Positions 1-7,703 of a stretch of 47,572 nt of DNA are shown in pieces. The notes below the pieces were generated by a model. That model made no database searches, had not been told where the DNA came from, and saw only the letters and a list, made by a program, of their open reading frames with translations. Location: NCBI GenBank assembly GCA_029858345.1, contig JAOUFG010000006.1, forward strand, positions 1 through 47,572, read 5' to 3'. Numbering within the stretch: position 1 is the first letter of the stretch; each line of letters begins with the position of its first letter. The position numbers were made by a program, and so were the translations under genes. Source of the DNA: Phycisphaerae bacterium. GTDB taxonomy: Bacteria; Planctomycetota; Phycisphaerae; Sedimentisphaerales; Anaerohalosphaeraceae.

Positions 1-310
1 TGTTGGACAGTAACTAATATACTTGGACTTAAATTATACCTGTTCCACCTCCATTTCCAACAAAAACCCCCCCAATTTTTCTCCAACACCCCCCAAATCC
101 AAATATCCCCCAAAAACAAGCAATATTTGTGAAAATTCGTGTTAATTTGCCTGCCGTGACGTAGCTTTATGCGAAGTCTGGTGGCCAATTATTAAACGCC
201 TTCGGTGTTATACCCCCTTCCCCCTTCGTTCTCCGAACTTCCTTCTTCGTTAAAACTACGAAGGACCGGCCGGCAGGACAAGCCATCACTGGCGCGGCTC
301 TGATTTCAAG
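1..310. other. Intergenic left edge: C-rich, G-poor tract plus repeat copies
   Basis: No gene is supported here. About 42-115 is almost free of G and holds three long C runs. About 127-187 is one copy of a composite repeat whose inverted partner lies at 23690-23752. About 228-275 holds a short palindrome (CTTCGT ... ACGAAG) followed by a GGCCGGCAGGACA tail, resembling the repeat near 2490-2545. Confidence 0.6.
127..187 (+). repeat. Composite interspersed repeat, copy 1
   Basis: Contains GTGTTAATTTGCCTGCCG, then a CGTAGC...GCGAAG...CTGGTGGC palindrome. The reverse complement of 23690-23752 shows the same order of blocks (GAAAATT, GTGTTAATTTGCCTGCCG, CGTAGCC, GGCGAAGGCTGGTGGC). Copy 1 looks more decayed. 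Confidence 0.75.
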
Positions 311-1270
311 CTACTTTTTTTCAATCATCTCCTTTTCGTTTTGATGCAATTTGCATATACTCTCTGAGAATCCGTTCTCCAAACACGGACAGTTTACACA
401 GTGCTCACAATATTCATCGTAGGTCACGATTTCCCGGCTAAACCAAGGAAGAAGATAGTGATACCAGTAAAACTGCCCATAAATGTCTGGGCCCACATTA
501 AGTCTGTAGTCGTATGCAGCTTCTTCAGGAGAGTTCATTAATTGTTCAAAATCCTTGCGGTACTTGGGGTCTATTTGAGGAGGAATACATAGCTCTTGAC
601 CTTTGCTTTGCATCATTTTTGTAATGTTCTGCGGCAGCCGACGTACTTCAATGCAGAATGACTGAAATGCTTCAATCTGATAAGGATAAGGATTTAAAAG
701 CATTGCCTCCGAAGTAATCACAGCAAAACAAGTCGGTGTCCCTTTATAAAACCGAAGTGATTTCTCCAGTTTCAGACCAAAGCCCATTAAAGTACTAACC
801 ATATTGTCAATTTCTTTGGCAATCTGACCTGAACTCCGCTCCTCCTGGCTTTCACGGAATCCAGAAAAACAGGGATGCGTCATAATGAATTTAGTCTCTA
901 AATGAGCTAAAATTCTTCCCGCAATAATTTCCGGCAGATGATTTACATACATGCGAAGCCCCAGCAGGGATGATCCAACGACAATCATTTTACGTTCCGT
1001 TTCAAGGCGGGAAACAAAACTTTGATGGTACTCCTGCGTAATTGCCCCATCGGATTGTCCATTCGACTTTAAGAGAGCCATCTCTCGATTCTCATAAGCT
1101 GTGACAATGCCGACTTTCTGTGAAGCTGCAAACAACCCGGTGATTTCCTGTATCAAATTTCGAGTCTGGTGTTGTCTGAGTCGGGTTCGATTTGATAAAA
1201 GAAGCGTAACAATAACCGAAACGGCACCAACTAAAATAGTAATGCCCGTCATAATTAAATCATTTATCAT
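311..1270 (-). CDS. Hypothetical single-pass membrane-anchored protein with Cys-rich C-terminus
   Basis: I do not recognise this family. The ATG at 1270 is preceded on the minus strand by AAGGTG at good spacing. An in-frame GTG at 1282 overlaps that ribosome site, so I prefer the ATG (319 residues). The first ~25 residues form one hydrophobic helix followed by basic residues, which suggests an N-terminal anchor with the bulk in the cytoplasm. The last ~35 residues carry a cysteine cluster (CEHCVNCPC, then a further Cys) that could bind a metal. The middle is soluble, with no motif I can name. It is monocistronic in appearance, with repeat-filled spacers on both sides. Function unknown. Confidence 0.75.
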   Translation of the reverse strand: MINDLIMTGITILVGAVSVIVTLLLSNRTRLRQHQTRNLIQEITGLFAASQKVGIVTAYENREMALLKSNGQSDGAITQEYHQSFVSRLETERKMIVVGSSLLGLRMYVNHLPEIIAGRILAHLETKFIMTHPCFSGFRESQEERSSGQIAKEIDNMVSTLMGFGLKLEKSLRFYKGTPTCFAVITSEAMLLNPYPYQIEAFQSFCIEVRRLPQNITKMMQSKGQELCIPPQIDPKYRKDFEQLMNSPEEAAYDYRLNVGPDIYGQFYWYHYLLPWFSREIVTYDEYCEHCVNCPCLENGFSESICKLHQNEKEMIEKK

Positions 1271-1625
1271 TTCTGCTTGCACCTTTCATAGGGAAATTCA
1301 GTTTTGTAGGTTAGAATATTTTCCTCTTTCCAATTTCATTCAAAACTACGAACTAAGAACTCCAAACTCCTTTTTCCTTCGGATCCACCTTGTATACCTA
1401 TATATTCCTACATTACTATATACTTGATCTCACGTAACCCTGAGGTGTCTGCCTCGCGTCGAATTATATCCATTTTCTATCGAAATCCAACATATATTTT
1501 AAAATACCTGAGGTCTGAGGTCTGAAAGCTGACCTGCTATAATATAAAGCGAATGAACCCCCCGAAAATTTGATGCCAAAATCCCGAAATTTTAAAATAT
1601 TTGTCCCGATGTGTGGGGATTCGTG
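1271..1625. other. Intergenic gap with repeat fragments
   Basis: No gene is supported. It holds a fragment reading AACTACGAACTAAGAACTCC (1343-1371), whose inverted relative occurs at 10929-10960, a GAGGTCTGAGGTCTGA direct duplication (about 1509-1525), and a GGGATTCGTGTTAATTAGTGG repeat fragment (1617-1636) running into the end of the next gene. A promoter for the 1270 gene must lie here but I cannot choose one. Confidence 0.5.
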
Positions 1626-2444
1626 TTAATTAGTGGCTGAATTTGCTCCCTTGACGGCGGCCAGGATGGCGCGGCCGTAGAGGGTCCAGAGTTGGTCGGG
1701 GGTTAATTGGGAGTCTTCTTTGGCCAGTTCCATGGTGATGATGGGGATGTTTTGTTCGGTTCCGGCGAATGAGCCGAGCGAGCCGGGGCGGGAGCCGAGT
1801 TTCTTGACCGGCAGGGGGCAGTCAACCGCCATGGCGCGCGCCAGTTGCTCGCCGGGGCCGTCATAATCGAGGCAATACAGCGGCTGATGGATTGTGACGA
1901 TCCGCGCGGGGCGGCGGGCCAGAATCAGGTCGTACAGAATCGCCGATTCCGGCTCGGTCAGGCCGGCAAACCCGTTGACGGCGTTGTTGATACGGTTTTC
2001 GGCCGGGAAGTTGCGGTTCAGGTCGATGCCGGCGGCGTTGCCGCGTGTGCGCAGGGCGCGGCCGTCGGGGTTGGCGACCGGCATGATCCACACGGTGCGG
2101 CCGTCCAGCAGCGTCGGCTGTTCCCTGAGCCGGTCGATGAGTTTGTACACCAGCGGTGTGCCGGCGTCCTCGTTGCCGTGGATGCTGGCGATAATCAGCA
2201 CCGTGTCCGGCCCGCTGCCGAGTGTGACCATCTCAATCGGGCGGTTCCGGAGGGAATAGCCCAGAATCTCGTTGACGCTGCCGATCTCGTCAGGAATGTC
2301 GGGGGGGTAAACCTGCGGGGTAGTAATGAACGGGGCATAGCGGTCCCTGCCCGGTTGACAGCCGGAAACGGCCAACAATGTGATGGCCAGCAAGCAAACA
2401 AGATAGGGTTTGTATAATTTCAAGTGACACATCAAAGATAACAT
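1626..2444 (-). CDS. M14-family zinc carboxypeptidase / murein-peptide amidase-like lipoprotein
   Basis: A predicted lipoprotein peptidase of 272 residues. The start at 2444 is preceded on the minus strand by AGGA about 10 bases away; a longer open frame upstream overlaps aroDE and is rejected. An N-terminal hydrophobic segment ends in a lipobox (LAVSGC, Cys29). M14 zinc ligands are visible as HGNED (His89, Glu92) and a later His186 in TIHQP. NPDG (~125-128) and DLNRNFP (~141-147) are standard M14 signatures, and Glu239 in ITMELAKE fits the catalytic Glu. The family removes C-terminal residues or cleaves murein tripeptides (MpaA-like); which applies here is not decidable. It likely acts in the periplasm, anchored by lipid. 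Divergent from aroDE across a repeat-rich spacer. Confidence 0.88.
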   Translation of the reverse strand: MLSLMCHLKLYKPYLVCLLAITLLAVSGCQPGRDRYAPFITTPQVYPPDIPDEIGSVNEILGYSLRNRPIEMVTLGSGPDTVLIIASIHGNEDAGTPLVYKLIDRLREQPTLLDGRTVWIMPVANPDGRALRTRGNAAGIDLNRNFPAENRINNAVNGFAGLTEPESAILYDLILARRPARIVTIHQPLYCLDYDGPGEQLARAMAVDCPLPVKKLGSRPGSLGSFAGTEQNIPIITMELAKEDSQLTPDQLWTLYGRAILAAVKGANSATN

Positions 2445-2489
2445 AGTTTCGGAATCCTGACTCCGCCGGGAAGCTGCTTCAATAGATCC

Positions 2490-2545
2490 CCCGACTCCCT
2501 TCTTCGCTCTTTGAGCTACGAAGGACAGGCCGCTCGGGATGACAG
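2490..2545. repeat. Interspersed repeat with GGGATGACAG tail
   Basis: Reads CTTCTTCGCTCTTTGAGCTACGAAGGAC, a palindrome (CTTCG ... CGAAG), followed by GGCCGCTCGGGATGACAG. It resembles the copy near 228-275 and the ...GGAATGACAG unit at 23786-23870. It lies between the divergent peptidase and aroDE genes. Confidence 0.6.
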
Positions 2546-2650
2546 TTATATCGAATAATCCGCCGGAGTTCATTGAAAAAAAGATTTTTGCCGCAAAAAC
2601 TTCCGAAGCATGAGTTTGTTTCGGGGTTTGGGGGGCTCGAAGTTTTTGGC

Positions 2651-2679
2651 TTGCGTTTTCGGGGCATGTTCGATATATA
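2651..2679 (+). promoter_or_regulatory. Candidate sigma-70 promoter for aroDE
   Basis: TTGCGT (2651-2656), a 17-base spacer and TATATA (2674-2679). The predicted transcript would start near 2686, so the conserved element at 2676-2778 would lie almost entirely in the leader RNA. Prediction by eye only. Confidence 0.45.
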
Positions 2680-2778
2680 GTGATTACGATTGAAAATTCG
2701 CGTTTCTGCGCGGCTAAGTGGTTCTGCGATTGTAAGTTTCGAGTTTTCTCGCGGAAATTTACTACCCTGAAGGGTATA
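2676..2778 (+). promoter_or_regulatory. Conserved ~100-nt leader element, copy A (upstream of aroDE)
   Basis: This matches 45624-45725 (upstream of panD) closely: 22 of the first 24 and 30 of the last 31 positions are identical by eye, with a looser centre that keeps CGCGGCTA and GTAAGTT. The 3' end is a small hairpin (ACCC TGAA GGGT) ending 10 bases before the aroDE ATG. The 5' AAATTCGCG and the 3' CGCGGAAATTT can pair partially. A third, degenerate copy lies at 22182-22268. It could be a structured cis-regulatory leader or a short interspersed repeat that happened to land in leaders. I know no named family that it matches. Confidence 0.7.
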
Positions 2779-2787
2779 GATTGAATT

Positions 2788-4344
2788 ATGACGTATTTGA
2801 CCGTGTCCATTTTTGCCTGCGAGCCGGGCGTGTTTGCCGAAAAGGTGTCTGAGGCGAAGCGGCTTGGTGCCGAGGCCGTTGAAATCCGCTGCGACGGGCT
2901 TGCCAAGCCGGATGCTGACGCTATTTTGCAGATGATCCATTCGGTGCAGAAGTGCAAGCTGCCGGTGATCGTGACGTGTCGGGATGTGTCCGAGGGCGGG
3001 GTCAATCCCATCGATTTCAGTGTGCGGCTGTCGATTCTCAAACAGGCCGTCGAGGCCAAAGCGGACTACATCGATGTCGAATTTGCCCAGTTCAAGCACC
3101 CGGATGTGCACTCGGTGCTGAAGGCGGCGCTGGAGGGGTCCGAGACCAGGCTGATTTTGTCCTGCCACAATTTTGACGGGCCGTTTGACGATGTGAATAT
3201 CCTGTACGAGTCTGTTCTGGCACTGTATCCCGACGCGATTCCGAAAATCGTCTATAAGGCGCGGCATATCAATGACTGTTTTGCGGCGTTTGACCTTTTA
3301 CGGGAAGCGGACCGGCCGCTGATCGCGTTTTGCATGGGCGCCGATGGGTTGATCAGCCGGGTGCTGGCCAAAAAATTCGGTTCGGTGCTGTCGTTTGCAT
3401 CGCTGGATGATGACGGGCAAACCGCGCCGGGGCAGGTGTCGGTGGCAACGATGAAGCAGGTCTATCGTTGGGACGGCATCGGTAAGGATACAGAAATTTT
3501 CGGTGTAATCGGCAGCCCGGTGGCGCATTCGCTCAGCCCGGCGATGTTTAATCAGTGTTTTGACTCCAAAAAGATCGACGCGGTCTTTCTGCATTTTCTG
3601 GTCAAAGGCGGCAAGACCGAATTTGATGAATTTTTGGGTTCGGTCTGCGAGCGGTATAAAGCGGGCTTCGGGGGATTCAGTGTGACGATGCCGCATAAGA
3701 CCCATGCGCTGGATTATGCCAACCGGCATGGTGACTACGTGGATAATCTGGCCGAGGCGATTGGCTCGGTTAATACGATTAAGATCGGGTTTAACGGGCT
3801 GATCAGTGCGTACAATACCGACTACGCCGGGGCGATGGATGCGCTGGCGAGCGTGTTTGACGGCGACCGGCATTCGCTGCATGAAAAGAAGGTGGCCGTG
3901 CTCGGGGCCGGCGGGGTATCGCGGGCGGTCGTGGCTGGACTGGTTGATGTCGGGGCGCGGGTGCGGATTTATAACCGCACACTGAGCAAGGGCGAGTCGC
4001 TGGCGAAAGAATTCCGCTGCAAATACGCGGGAATTGACGAACTGACCGAGCACACGGCCGATGTAGTGGTCAACTGTACGAGTATGGGGATGCATCCGGA
4101 TGTGGAATCCTGTCCGGTGCCGGAGGGGTATTTAACCGAATCCATGACGGTCTTCGATACGGTCTATAACCCGCTGGAGACCAAGCTGCTCAAAGCCGCC
4201 AAAGCCGCCGGAGCGATGACCGTTAACGGCGCCGAAATGTTCATCCGCCAGGCCATGGCTCAGTACAAAATCTACATCGGCGAAGAACCCGACGAAGACC
4301 TCATGCGGGATGTGGTGTATCAGCAGTTAAATGCAAAAGTGTGA
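2788..4344 (+). CDS. aroDE: Bifunctional 3-dehydroquinate dehydratase (type I) / shikimate 5-dehydrogenase
   Basis: Catalyses two consecutive steps of the shikimate pathway, 3-dehydroquinate to 3-dehydroshikimate to shikimate, in the cytoplasm. Residues 1-~225 are a type I dehydratase: EIRCD (32-36), SCHNFD with catalytic His127, the likely Schiff-base Lys153 in PKIVYK, and FCMGADGLISR. Residues ~236-518 are the dehydrogenase: GSPVAHSLSP (~242-251), SVTMPHK with catalytic Lys304, NTDYAG (~343-348), a dinucleotide-binding VLGAGGVSRA (~371-380), and NCTSMGMHP. The fusion order matches plant and some bacterial AroDE proteins. The conserved leader element sits directly in front, no strong Shine-Dalgarno site is visible, and a terminator follows at 4350-4370. 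Confidence 0.96.
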   Translation: MTYLTVSIFACEPGVFAEKVSEAKRLGAEAVEIRCDGLAKPDADAILQMIHSVQKCKLPVIVTCRDVSEGGVNPIDFSVRLSILKQAVEAKADYIDVEFAQFKHPDVHSVLKAALEGSETRLILSCHNFDGPFDDVNILYESVLALYPDAIPKIVYKARHINDCFAAFDLLREADRPLIAFCMGADGLISRVLAKKFGSVLSFASLDDDGQTAPGQVSVATMKQVYRWDGIGKDTEIFGVIGSPVAHSLSPAMFNQCFDSKKIDAVFLHFLVKGGKTEFDEFLGSVCERYKAGFGGFSVTMPHKTHALDYANRHGDYVDNLAEAIGSVNTIKIGFNGLISAYNTDYAGAMDALASVFDGDRHSLHEKKVAVLGAGGVSRAVVAGLVDVGARVRIYNRTLSKGESLAKEFRCKYAGIDELTEHTADVVVNCTSMGMHPDVESCPVPEGYLTESMTVFDTVYNPLETKLLKAAKAAGAMTVNGAEMFIRQAMAQYKIYIGEEPDEDLMRDVVYQQLNAKV

Positions 4345-4349
4345 TTTTC

Positions 4350-4370
4350 TCACTCAAATCGAGTGTTTTT
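4350..4370 (+). terminator. Rho-independent terminator after aroDE
   Basis: CACTC/GAGTG stem with a five-base loop (AAATC) followed by five T. Short but well placed a few bases after the aroDE stop. Confidence 0.6.
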
Positions 4371-4469
4371 GCATGTCTGCATATATTTTTCCCTTTTTTT
4401 GAAACCTTTACGGTCTTTTCGTTTCCTGAATAATGAGTTAGAATAGAATAATTGTTACAGGAGACCGAA

Positions 4470-5960
4470 ATGACCGAGGAGCGACAATTACTGACAGCGA
4501 CGATTGCAGGGGATACTGCCGCATTTGAGTTGATTGTGCGGAAGTATCAGAACCTGGTTTGCGCGATTACTTTCGGGGGAACAGGGCGAATTGAGGCGAG
4601 CGAGGAACTGGCCCAGGAGGCATTTTTCAATGCTTGGCGTAACCTGAGAAACTTGAAGGACTTGGAACGATTCCGTCCCTGGCTGTGTGAGATTGCTCGT
4701 AATCTGGTTCGCAATTATCACCGTGGGCGAAAGCCGGAGATTTCGTTACCGGATGATCACATTGATGTTGTCGATTCGGACAATAATCCTTCAGAAAAAG
4801 CGGTCAGCCGGGAGGAAACCATGATTCTTGAACAGGCATTAAATTGTATCCCTGCCGAGTACCGTGAACCGCTGGTACTGTTTTACCGGCAAGGGCATTC
4901 GATTCGACAGGTGGCAGAGGGACTGGAACTCAACGAGGCAACGGTGAAAACCCGGATCCATCGTGGACGGCAGATGCTCAAAGAACAAACCGCGGCACTG
5001 GTCGAACGGACGTTGGAGAGAACTGTTCCAAATGCGAGGTTTACTAAGGCCGTGATGACCGGAATCGGGGCTGGTCTGGCAGCAGGCGTTGCAGGTACTG
5101 CAAGTGCTGCTGCGGCGACAGTTGGAGCAACGGGAGCGACTGGAAGTTCGGTTCTGTCAACGGCAACGGGATTACTCAGTACATTGGCGGGTAAGATCGT
5201 GGTTGCCGCCGCGACGGTTATGGTGACTGCCGGAGTGGCAGTTTATACCTATCAAAATTCGCAAGAGGATCATTCACAGCAGGCCATCACATCGGAGAGA
5301 GATTCTAAGACAAATATTCAATCGCAGCCAGAGATGCCGAATACAGCGGTTCAAGAGCAAGAATTCGTCAAAACGTCCCATCAGGAAGATGAGACAGATT
5401 CACAGGCTGTACCGCAGAATACCGAAGCGGCAAGCAGGGTCGAAACGATTCAGGATTTACCGCCGGCCCGCCATCCGGATTGGCCGAAGTTGAATGAGCC
5501 GGTTGATAATATCTATATGAAAATGAGCGACAACGAAATGTGGATTCAATTGCCCCGCCGGTTTCGTGAAGAAGACGCTCGAATGATTTTAATTGATAAT
5601 GCCAAAGAACGTATTGAAGCCAACAAGATGGATAAAACGATTCAATATGCTGCAACAAAGACCAAACAAGATCCTCCTGTCCACAGGTACAATCAACCGC
5701 TTACAAGCTTAGAAGCGGTTCGGTTTTCATCTTTGTTCAGGCGTCCTTCGGTTCCCCCTTCAGGTTCTGGATATACAGTCCGTGAAATTGGACAAGAGGA
5801 TAATGGGGCAGTACTGATTTATTCGATGCAGTCTGGTGGATTGGAGGATTCCGATTATGAAGCCACCGCGTATGTCGATGCAGGGACAGGACTGCCAGAA
5901 AAAAATAGTTGTGGTCAATATCGATCCCAACTCTTCGATGAATGGCCAGATTATCGATGA
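4470..5960 (+). CDS. ECF sigma factor fused to a transmembrane segment and extracytoplasmic region (5' part of a frameshifted gene)
   Basis: The N-terminal ~190 residues are an ECF sigma factor: region 2 (roughly residues 20-85, with EELAQEAFFNAWRNL and RPWLCEIARNLVRN) and region 4 (roughly 135-180, with IPAEYREPLVLFY and a helix-turn-helix ending VKTRIHRGRQML). A hydrophobic helix follows (around KIVVAAATVMVTAGVAVY), then a polar linker and an extracytoplasmic stretch. The ATG at 4470 is chosen because AGGAG (4458-4462) lies seven bases before it; an upstream TTG is poorer. The coding sequence reaches an A7 run at 5899-5905; just after it the frame becomes uncharacteristic (NSCGQYRSQLFDE) and stops at 5960. 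Skipping one A continues into the long downstream frame. The design suggests a membrane-tethered sigma factor sensing an outside signal. Confidence 0.85.
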   Translation: MTEERQLLTATIAGDTAAFELIVRKYQNLVCAITFGGTGRIEASEELAQEAFFNAWRNLRNLKDLERFRPWLCEIARNLVRNYHRGRKPEISLPDDHIDVVDSDNNPSEKAVSREETMILEQALNCIPAEYREPLVLFYRQGHSIRQVAEGLELNEATVKTRIHRGRQMLKEQTAALVERTLERTVPNARFTKAVMTGIGAGLAAGVAGTASAAAATVGATGATGSSVLSTATGLLSTLAGKIVVAAATVMVTAGVAVYTYQNSQEDHSQQAITSERDSKTNIQSQPEMPNTAVQEQEFVKTSHQEDETDSQAVPQNTEAASRVETIQDLPPARHPDWPKLNEPVDNIYMKMSDNEMWIQLPRRFREEDARMILIDNAKERIEANKMDKTIQYAATKTKQDPPVHRYNQPLTSLEAVRFSSLFRRPSVPPSGSGYTVREIGQEDNGAVLIYSMQSGGLEDSDYEATAYVDAGTGLPEKNSCGQYRSQLFDEWPDYR

Positions 5961-7539
5961 AGCGATTTTTGATTTTGCTGTCATCGCCGATTCTGTATTT
6001 GAGTATACTCCGCAATCAGATGAAACGATATTACCATTTAGACAGCAACCCTGTTTTCGCGGACAGGTAGTGGATACGATGGGAAATCCTGTGGCGGATG
6101 CGGATGTATTTGTGTTCTACTTTCCTTTATGGGGAGAAAAGTATCTGACCGGAAACTCGGATGTAGACGGAGAATTTGAAATCAAAATCCCTCAAAGAAC
6201 ACACGAAATAACCATTCACATACCGATTTATTATTGGGCGACAGTTCCAGGTAATCCGGGCTTTACGGGATGGACAGTTCTTGACCGTACGGATCATTCG
6301 AGATTTGTTCATATAAAGGATTTAATCTCTGGATTTGGCGGGACAGTGGTCCAGTCCAACGACACGATAGAGATGGTCGAGAAAACTGAAAATGGAGTAA
6401 CGATTTACTATCAGCAGCTCTCAGCGTTTTTGAAAGATCCTGTAGTCGAAGATGTGCGTTTAGTGATGGAACCGGCGGGGGTGCTTACCGGCTATGTAAC
6501 CGATGTGCAGGGAAACGTTATCCCTGATGCGAAAATTGATGCTGGTTTTCAGGTCTATGGAACAGAACCCGGAATGTTTAGTGGGCTTTCAAGTTCTGAT
6601 ATTAATTGGGCGTTTTCTTCGACGACGAATGCTGAGGGGTATTATGAGTTCAATGGTCTTCCGGGTCTGTGGAAAAATTGTCGTTATATATTAACGGTGT
6701 CAGCTCCGAGATATGTTTCAGAGAAAAAAGAATTAAAACTTGAAAGCGCCTTAAAGTTTCAAGAATTCAATATTTCATTGGAACCTCAGTTAGTAACGAT
6801 TGGCGGAATAGTGACGGATAATTATGGAATGGCACTGGATAAACGAAGTGTTTCTCTTTCAGTTTCAGATATGGCTGTTCAGGGCTGTTCAACAATAACT
6901 GATCCAAACGGCTATTTTGTTTTAGAAGGGTGTCCGGATGTGCCGGGATTGCGAGTTCGATGTCCATTGTCCAGTAATTCTTCTGGAGATGCTTACAATG
7001 TTTCGGAAGAGAAATTGGATACAATATTGTTTTATCCCGATATTACACAGGATATACCTTATATGGCTGGGCAGAGGGGATATTTTGTTGAATTAACTGC
7101 GACTCGTCCCGAAACACAAGTAGAGGTTTTGGTGGTCAACTCTGCCGGTAAGCCATTGTCAGAATTCGGAGTCAAGTTAGATGGCTTTATGACAGATGGT
7201 GTTACAGACCATAAGATGTTCATTCCTTTTCCTTGGCAACATTTAAAACTTGAAAAGCGAACAGATAAGGATGGGCGAATTCTATTTAATAATATCCCTG
7301 ACTTGGTCGAAATGAAACTCGTCGTGTCACCAAATCAGAGCTTTACGCGGGAAATGCATGCGTTAAATGACAAGCTGAAAGAAAAAAAGCGACTGCGAAA
7401 AATCGATGAGGCATATAGAAACAAGTATCAGGAAATGGAGATTCCGGTTGAACTGGTTGAGGGACAGACAGATTATTTCGTCGAAGTGGTTGTGCTGACA
7501 AAAGAAGAGTTTCAATCTCTCCCGGAAATAGTTCGATAA
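5938..7539 (+). CDS. Carboxypeptidase-regulatory-like repeat protein; most likely the 3' part of the frameshifted sigma fusion
   Basis: This frame is open from well before 5899 and reads LPEK-IVVVNIDPNSS across the A7 run if one A is dropped. The join gives about 1,020 residues with the preceding ORF. As a separate gene it would start at the ATG at 5938, overlap the previous ORF by 23 bases and have no Shine-Dalgarno site, so a separate gene is less likely. At least three carboxypeptidase-regulatory-like (CarboxypepD_reg) beta-sandwich units are visible: FRGQVVDTMGNPVADADV, LTGYVTDVQGNVIPDA and IGGIVTDNYGMALDKRSV, each followed by a GYF/GEF turn. Such domains are usually extracytoplasmic. Alternatives are a genuine one-base mutation, an assembly homopolymer error, or slippage at A7. 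Confidence 0.75.
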   Translation: MNGQIIDEAIFDFAVIADSVFEYTPQSDETILPFRQQPCFRGQVVDTMGNPVADADVFVFYFPLWGEKYLTGNSDVDGEFEIKIPQRTHEITIHIPIYYWATVPGNPGFTGWTVLDRTDHSRFVHIKDLISGFGGTVVQSNDTIEMVEKTENGVTIYYQQLSAFLKDPVVEDVRLVMEPAGVLTGYVTDVQGNVIPDAKIDAGFQVYGTEPGMFSGLSSSDINWAFSSTTNAEGYYEFNGLPGLWKNCRYILTVSAPRYVSEKKELKLESALKFQEFNISLEPQLVTIGGIVTDNYGMALDKRSVSLSVSDMAVQGCSTITDPNGYFVLEGCPDVPGLRVRCPLSSNSSGDAYNVSEEKLDTILFYPDITQDIPYMAGQRGYFVELTATRPETQVEVLVVNSAGKPLSEFGVKLDGFMTDGVTDHKMFIPFPWQHLKLEKRTDKDGRILFNNIPDLVEMKLVVSPNQSFTREMHALNDKLKEKKRLRKIDEAYRNKYQEMEIPVELVEGQTDYFVEVVVLTKEEFQSLPEIVR

Positions 7540-7576
7540 CCTGACATGTTCGATGTTGTTGAAATTGCCTGAAACG

Positions 7577-7607
7577 GCCCTGTTTTATGAATGCAGGGCG
7601 TTTTTTT
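7577..7607 (+). terminator. Rho-independent terminator after the sigma fusion
   Basis: GCCCTG (7577-7582) pairs with CAGGGC (7594-7599) and is followed by a seven-T run (7601-7607). Confidence 0.8.
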
Positions 7608-7619
7608 ATGAATCCGGTG

Positions 7620-7648
7620 TTGTTTTTGAGGTATAGGGGGGGTATAAT
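7620..7648 (+). promoter_or_regulatory. Candidate sigma-70 promoter for argG
   Basis: TTGTTT (7620-7625), a 17-base spacer, then a perfect TATAAT (7643-7648). The spacer includes a run of seven G. The leader that follows (about 7655-7703) carries an interspersed-repeat-like stretch (AATCTATGAAATCTGTGTAA) right up to the start codon. Confidence 0.65.
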
Positions 7649-7703
7649 CTATGCTTAAGCGTGTTTTAATCTATGAAATCTGTGTAATCTGTGGACTTTT
7701 ATT

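Noticed and set aside
2445-3059. N-terminal extension of the M14 peptidase reading to 477 residues
   Set aside because: It overlaps aroDE on the other strand and the repeat region, and the extra residues show no signal. The lipobox and ribosome site fit a start at 2444.
2479-3267. 262-codon minus-strand open frame inside aroDE
   Set aside because: Antisense to aroDE, whose domains are unambiguous. The frame is a composition shadow.
5836-5937. Start of the downstream frame at an ATG inside the sigma gene
   Set aside because: The frame overlaps real sigma-fusion coding and has no ribosome site. The evidence favours a frameshift join at A7 rather than a new start.
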